Source: Actinomycetota bacterium (GTDB taxonomy: Bacteria; Actinomycetota; Thermoleophilia; Gaiellales; Gaiellaceae). From it: a stretch of 7,009 nt of DNA. The DNA is taken from contig PLDP01000133.1 in the NCBI GenBank assembly GCA_003136795.1, positions 5,468 through 12,476 on the forward strand, read 5' to 3'. The notes beneath the pieces are model-generated. The model ran no database searches. It was not told where the DNA came from and saw nothing but the letters and a program-made list of their open reading frames with translations. Shown here in pieces: positions 5,680 through 7,009 of this stretch; position 1 is the first letter of the stretch; each line of letters starts with the position of its first letter. Position numbers and translations under genes: made by a program.

Positions 5680-7009
5680 GTGGAACAGACGACGGACACC
5701 GTCGCGACCTGGTGGTCGCAGACGCACGACGGCGAGGACGCGCTGGTCGCGTACTTCAGCATGGAGTTCGGCGTCGACGCGCGCCTGCCGATCTACTCGG
5801 GTGGGCTCGGCATCCTCGCGGGCGACCACTTGAAGGCCGCGGCGGAGTTGGGCCTGCCGCTCGTCGGCGTCGGCCTGTTTTACCGCGGCGGGTACTTCAC
5901 CCAGGGGCTGAGCGAGGAAGGGCGCCAGACCGAGACGTATACGGCGATCGACCCGGAGGCGCTCGGCCTGCACCGCGAGCCGGTCACCGTCGAGGTCGAG
6001 CTCGCGGGCGAAACCGTCTCGGCGGCCGTGTGGCGTTACGACGTCGGTTCGGTCCCGCTCTACCTGCTCGACGTCGACCTGCTCACCGACGCGCTCTACT
6101 CGGGCGACCGCGAGCACAGGATCCGCCAGGAGCTGCTGCTCGGCGTCGGCGGTGTCCGCGCGCTCACTGCGCTCGGGCTCGAGCCGACGGTCTTCCACGT
6201 CAACGAAGGGCACTCGGCGTTCCTCTCGATCGAGCGCGCGCGCATCCTCGTCGACCAGGGCATGACGAGCAGCGATGCGCTGAAGCACGTCCGGCGCACG
6301 ACGGTCTTCACGACGCACACGCCGGTCCCGGCGGGCAACGAGGTCTTCGGCGACGAGCTCGTCGTCCGCTACGTCGGCGAACTGGCAGCGCGCGCCGGGA
6401 TCTCGCACGAGACTCTGCTCGGGCTCGGCCGCTGCGACGGCACCGAAGGCTTCGGCCTGACGCCGCTTGCGCTGCGCCTCTCCGCGTTCGCGAACGGCGT
6501 CTCCGAGCTGCACGGGGAGGTCGCCCGCGAGATGTGGGCGGGACTCTGGCCGGACAGGGAGCCGCCGATCGGCTTCGTCACGAACGGCGTGCACCTCGGC
6601 ACCTGGCTTGCGCCCGAGCTCGACGAGCTCCTGCGCTCGGTCGGCGTGCGCCCCGAGGCGCCGCCCGCGCTCGGCGGCTGGGCGGCCGTGCACGAGCTCG
6701 ACGCGGAGCGGCTCTGGCAGACGCACCTGCTCCTGAAGGAGCGGCTCTCGGGCCTGACCGGCTTCGACACCCGGCGCCTCACGATCGGATTCGCACGGCG
6801 CTTTGCCACCTACAAGCGGGCCGGTCTCGTCTTCTCCGACCTCGAGCGGCTGCTCGCACTGCCGGTGCAGATCGTCGTGGCCGGCAAGGCGCATCCCCAG
6901 GACGCTCCGGGCAAGGACGTCATGCAGCGCATCGTCGAGCTCTCACGCGACCCGGCGGTCGCCGGCCAGGTCGTCTTCCTCGAGAACTACAACATCGACC
7001 TCGCGCGCG
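5680..7009 (+). CDS. glgP: Glycogen/alpha-glucan phosphorylase (GT35), 3'-truncated by window edge
   Basis: It splits alpha-1,4-glucan with phosphate to give glucose 1-phosphate, using pyridoxal phosphate, in the cytoplasm. The frame runs off the window; 443 residues are visible. Motifs counted from GTG 5680 are YFSMEFG (25-31) and IYSGGLGILAGDHLK with the glycine-rich loop, HVNEGHSAF (His178), TTHTPVPAGNE (His213), TNGVHLGTW (His305), GFARRFATYKR with Arg374 and Lys379 matching phosphate-site Arg569 and Lys574 of rabbit muscle phosphorylase, and VVAGKAHPQD (Lys403). The PLP lysine should lie beyond the window. Only about 27 residues precede the conserved core, whereas Mycobacterium GlgP has over 100 (the DUF3417 region), so this is the short-N-terminus type. 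The start could also be TTG 5671; ATG 5761 is ruled out because it lies inside YFSMEFG. It follows the GH13 remnant by 35 bp. Confidence 0.92.
   Translation, partial: MEQTTDTVATWWSQTHDGEDALVAYFSMEFGVDARLPIYSGGLGILAGDHLKAAAELGLPLVGVGLFYRGGYFTQGLSEEGRQTETYTAIDPEALGLHREPVTVEVELAGETVSAAVWRYDVGSVPLYLLDVDLLTDALYSGDREHRIRQELLLGVGGVRALTALGLEPTVFHVNEGHSAFLSIERARILVDQGMTSSDALKHVRRTTVFTTHTPVPAGNEVFGDELVVRYVGELAARAGISHETLLGLGRCDGTEGFGLTPLALRLSAFANGVSELHGEVAREMWAGLWPDREPPIGFVTNGVHLGTWLAPELDELLRSVGVRPEAPPALGGWAAVHELDAERLWQTHLLLKERLSGLTGFDTRRLTIGFARRFATYKRAGLVFSDLERLLALPVQIVVAGKAHPQDAPGKDVMQRIVELSRDPAVAGQVVFLENYNIDLAR

Noticed and set aside
5761..5763. ATG as start of the phosphorylase
   Set aside because: It lies inside the conserved YFSMEFG motif, and coding similarity extends upstream of it.
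5545..6894. Minus-strand frame of about 449 codons opposite the phosphorylase gene
   Set aside because: Charged low-complexity shadow; the plus strand carries the conserved phosphorylase motifs throughout.

Overview
The window is a stretch of very GC-rich, densely coding bacterial DNA. Third codon positions are almost always G or C, and long antisense ORFs shadow every gene. The gene content (a PASTA-domain Ser/Thr kinase directly upstream of D-Ala-D-Ala ligase, a second transmembrane kinase with a discoidin-like ectodomain, and an actinobacterial-type alpha-glucan phosphorylase) points to an actinobacterium. A deep-branching class such as Thermoleophilia is my inference, not something the sequence proves.

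Layout. Bases 1-2402 (+) are a cell-wall pair. The 3' part of a PknB-type receptor kinase (end of the kinase domain, one membrane segment, four PASTA repeats, Thr-rich tail) overlaps by ATGA with a complete D-alanine-D-alanine ligase gene (ddl). Bases 2399-5181 (-) run in the opposite direction. A complete 4-aminobutyrate-type aminotransferase (gabT) is followed after 29 bp by a complete, catalytically intact Ser/Thr kinase whose outer domain is discoidin-like rather than PASTA. The ligase and this kinase converge with no gap: both TAG stop codons come from one palindromic CTAG.

Bases 5182-5679 are the only stretch without an intact gene. They hold the gabT upstream region with a perfect 7+7 bp inverted repeat, and then a short open frame (to 5644). 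I read that frame as the decayed 3' end of a GH13 alpha-amylase-family gene, because similarity to the family appears to start upstream of its only ATG and to skip the usual middle section. From 5680 to the window end (+) is the 5' part of a glycogen/alpha-glucan phosphorylase gene without the usual N-terminal extension.

Functionally the left half joins muropeptide sensing (PASTA kinase) to peptidoglycan precursor synthesis (Ddl). The middle joins a nitrogen/amine catabolic enzyme to a second membrane kinase, and the right is glucan storage metabolism. I see no tRNA, rRNA, CRISPR array, insertion sequence or phage gene. The most notable items are the discoidin-type receptor kinase, the shared CTAG double stop and the GH13 remnant. 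None is strong enough to be called a new system from sequence alone.
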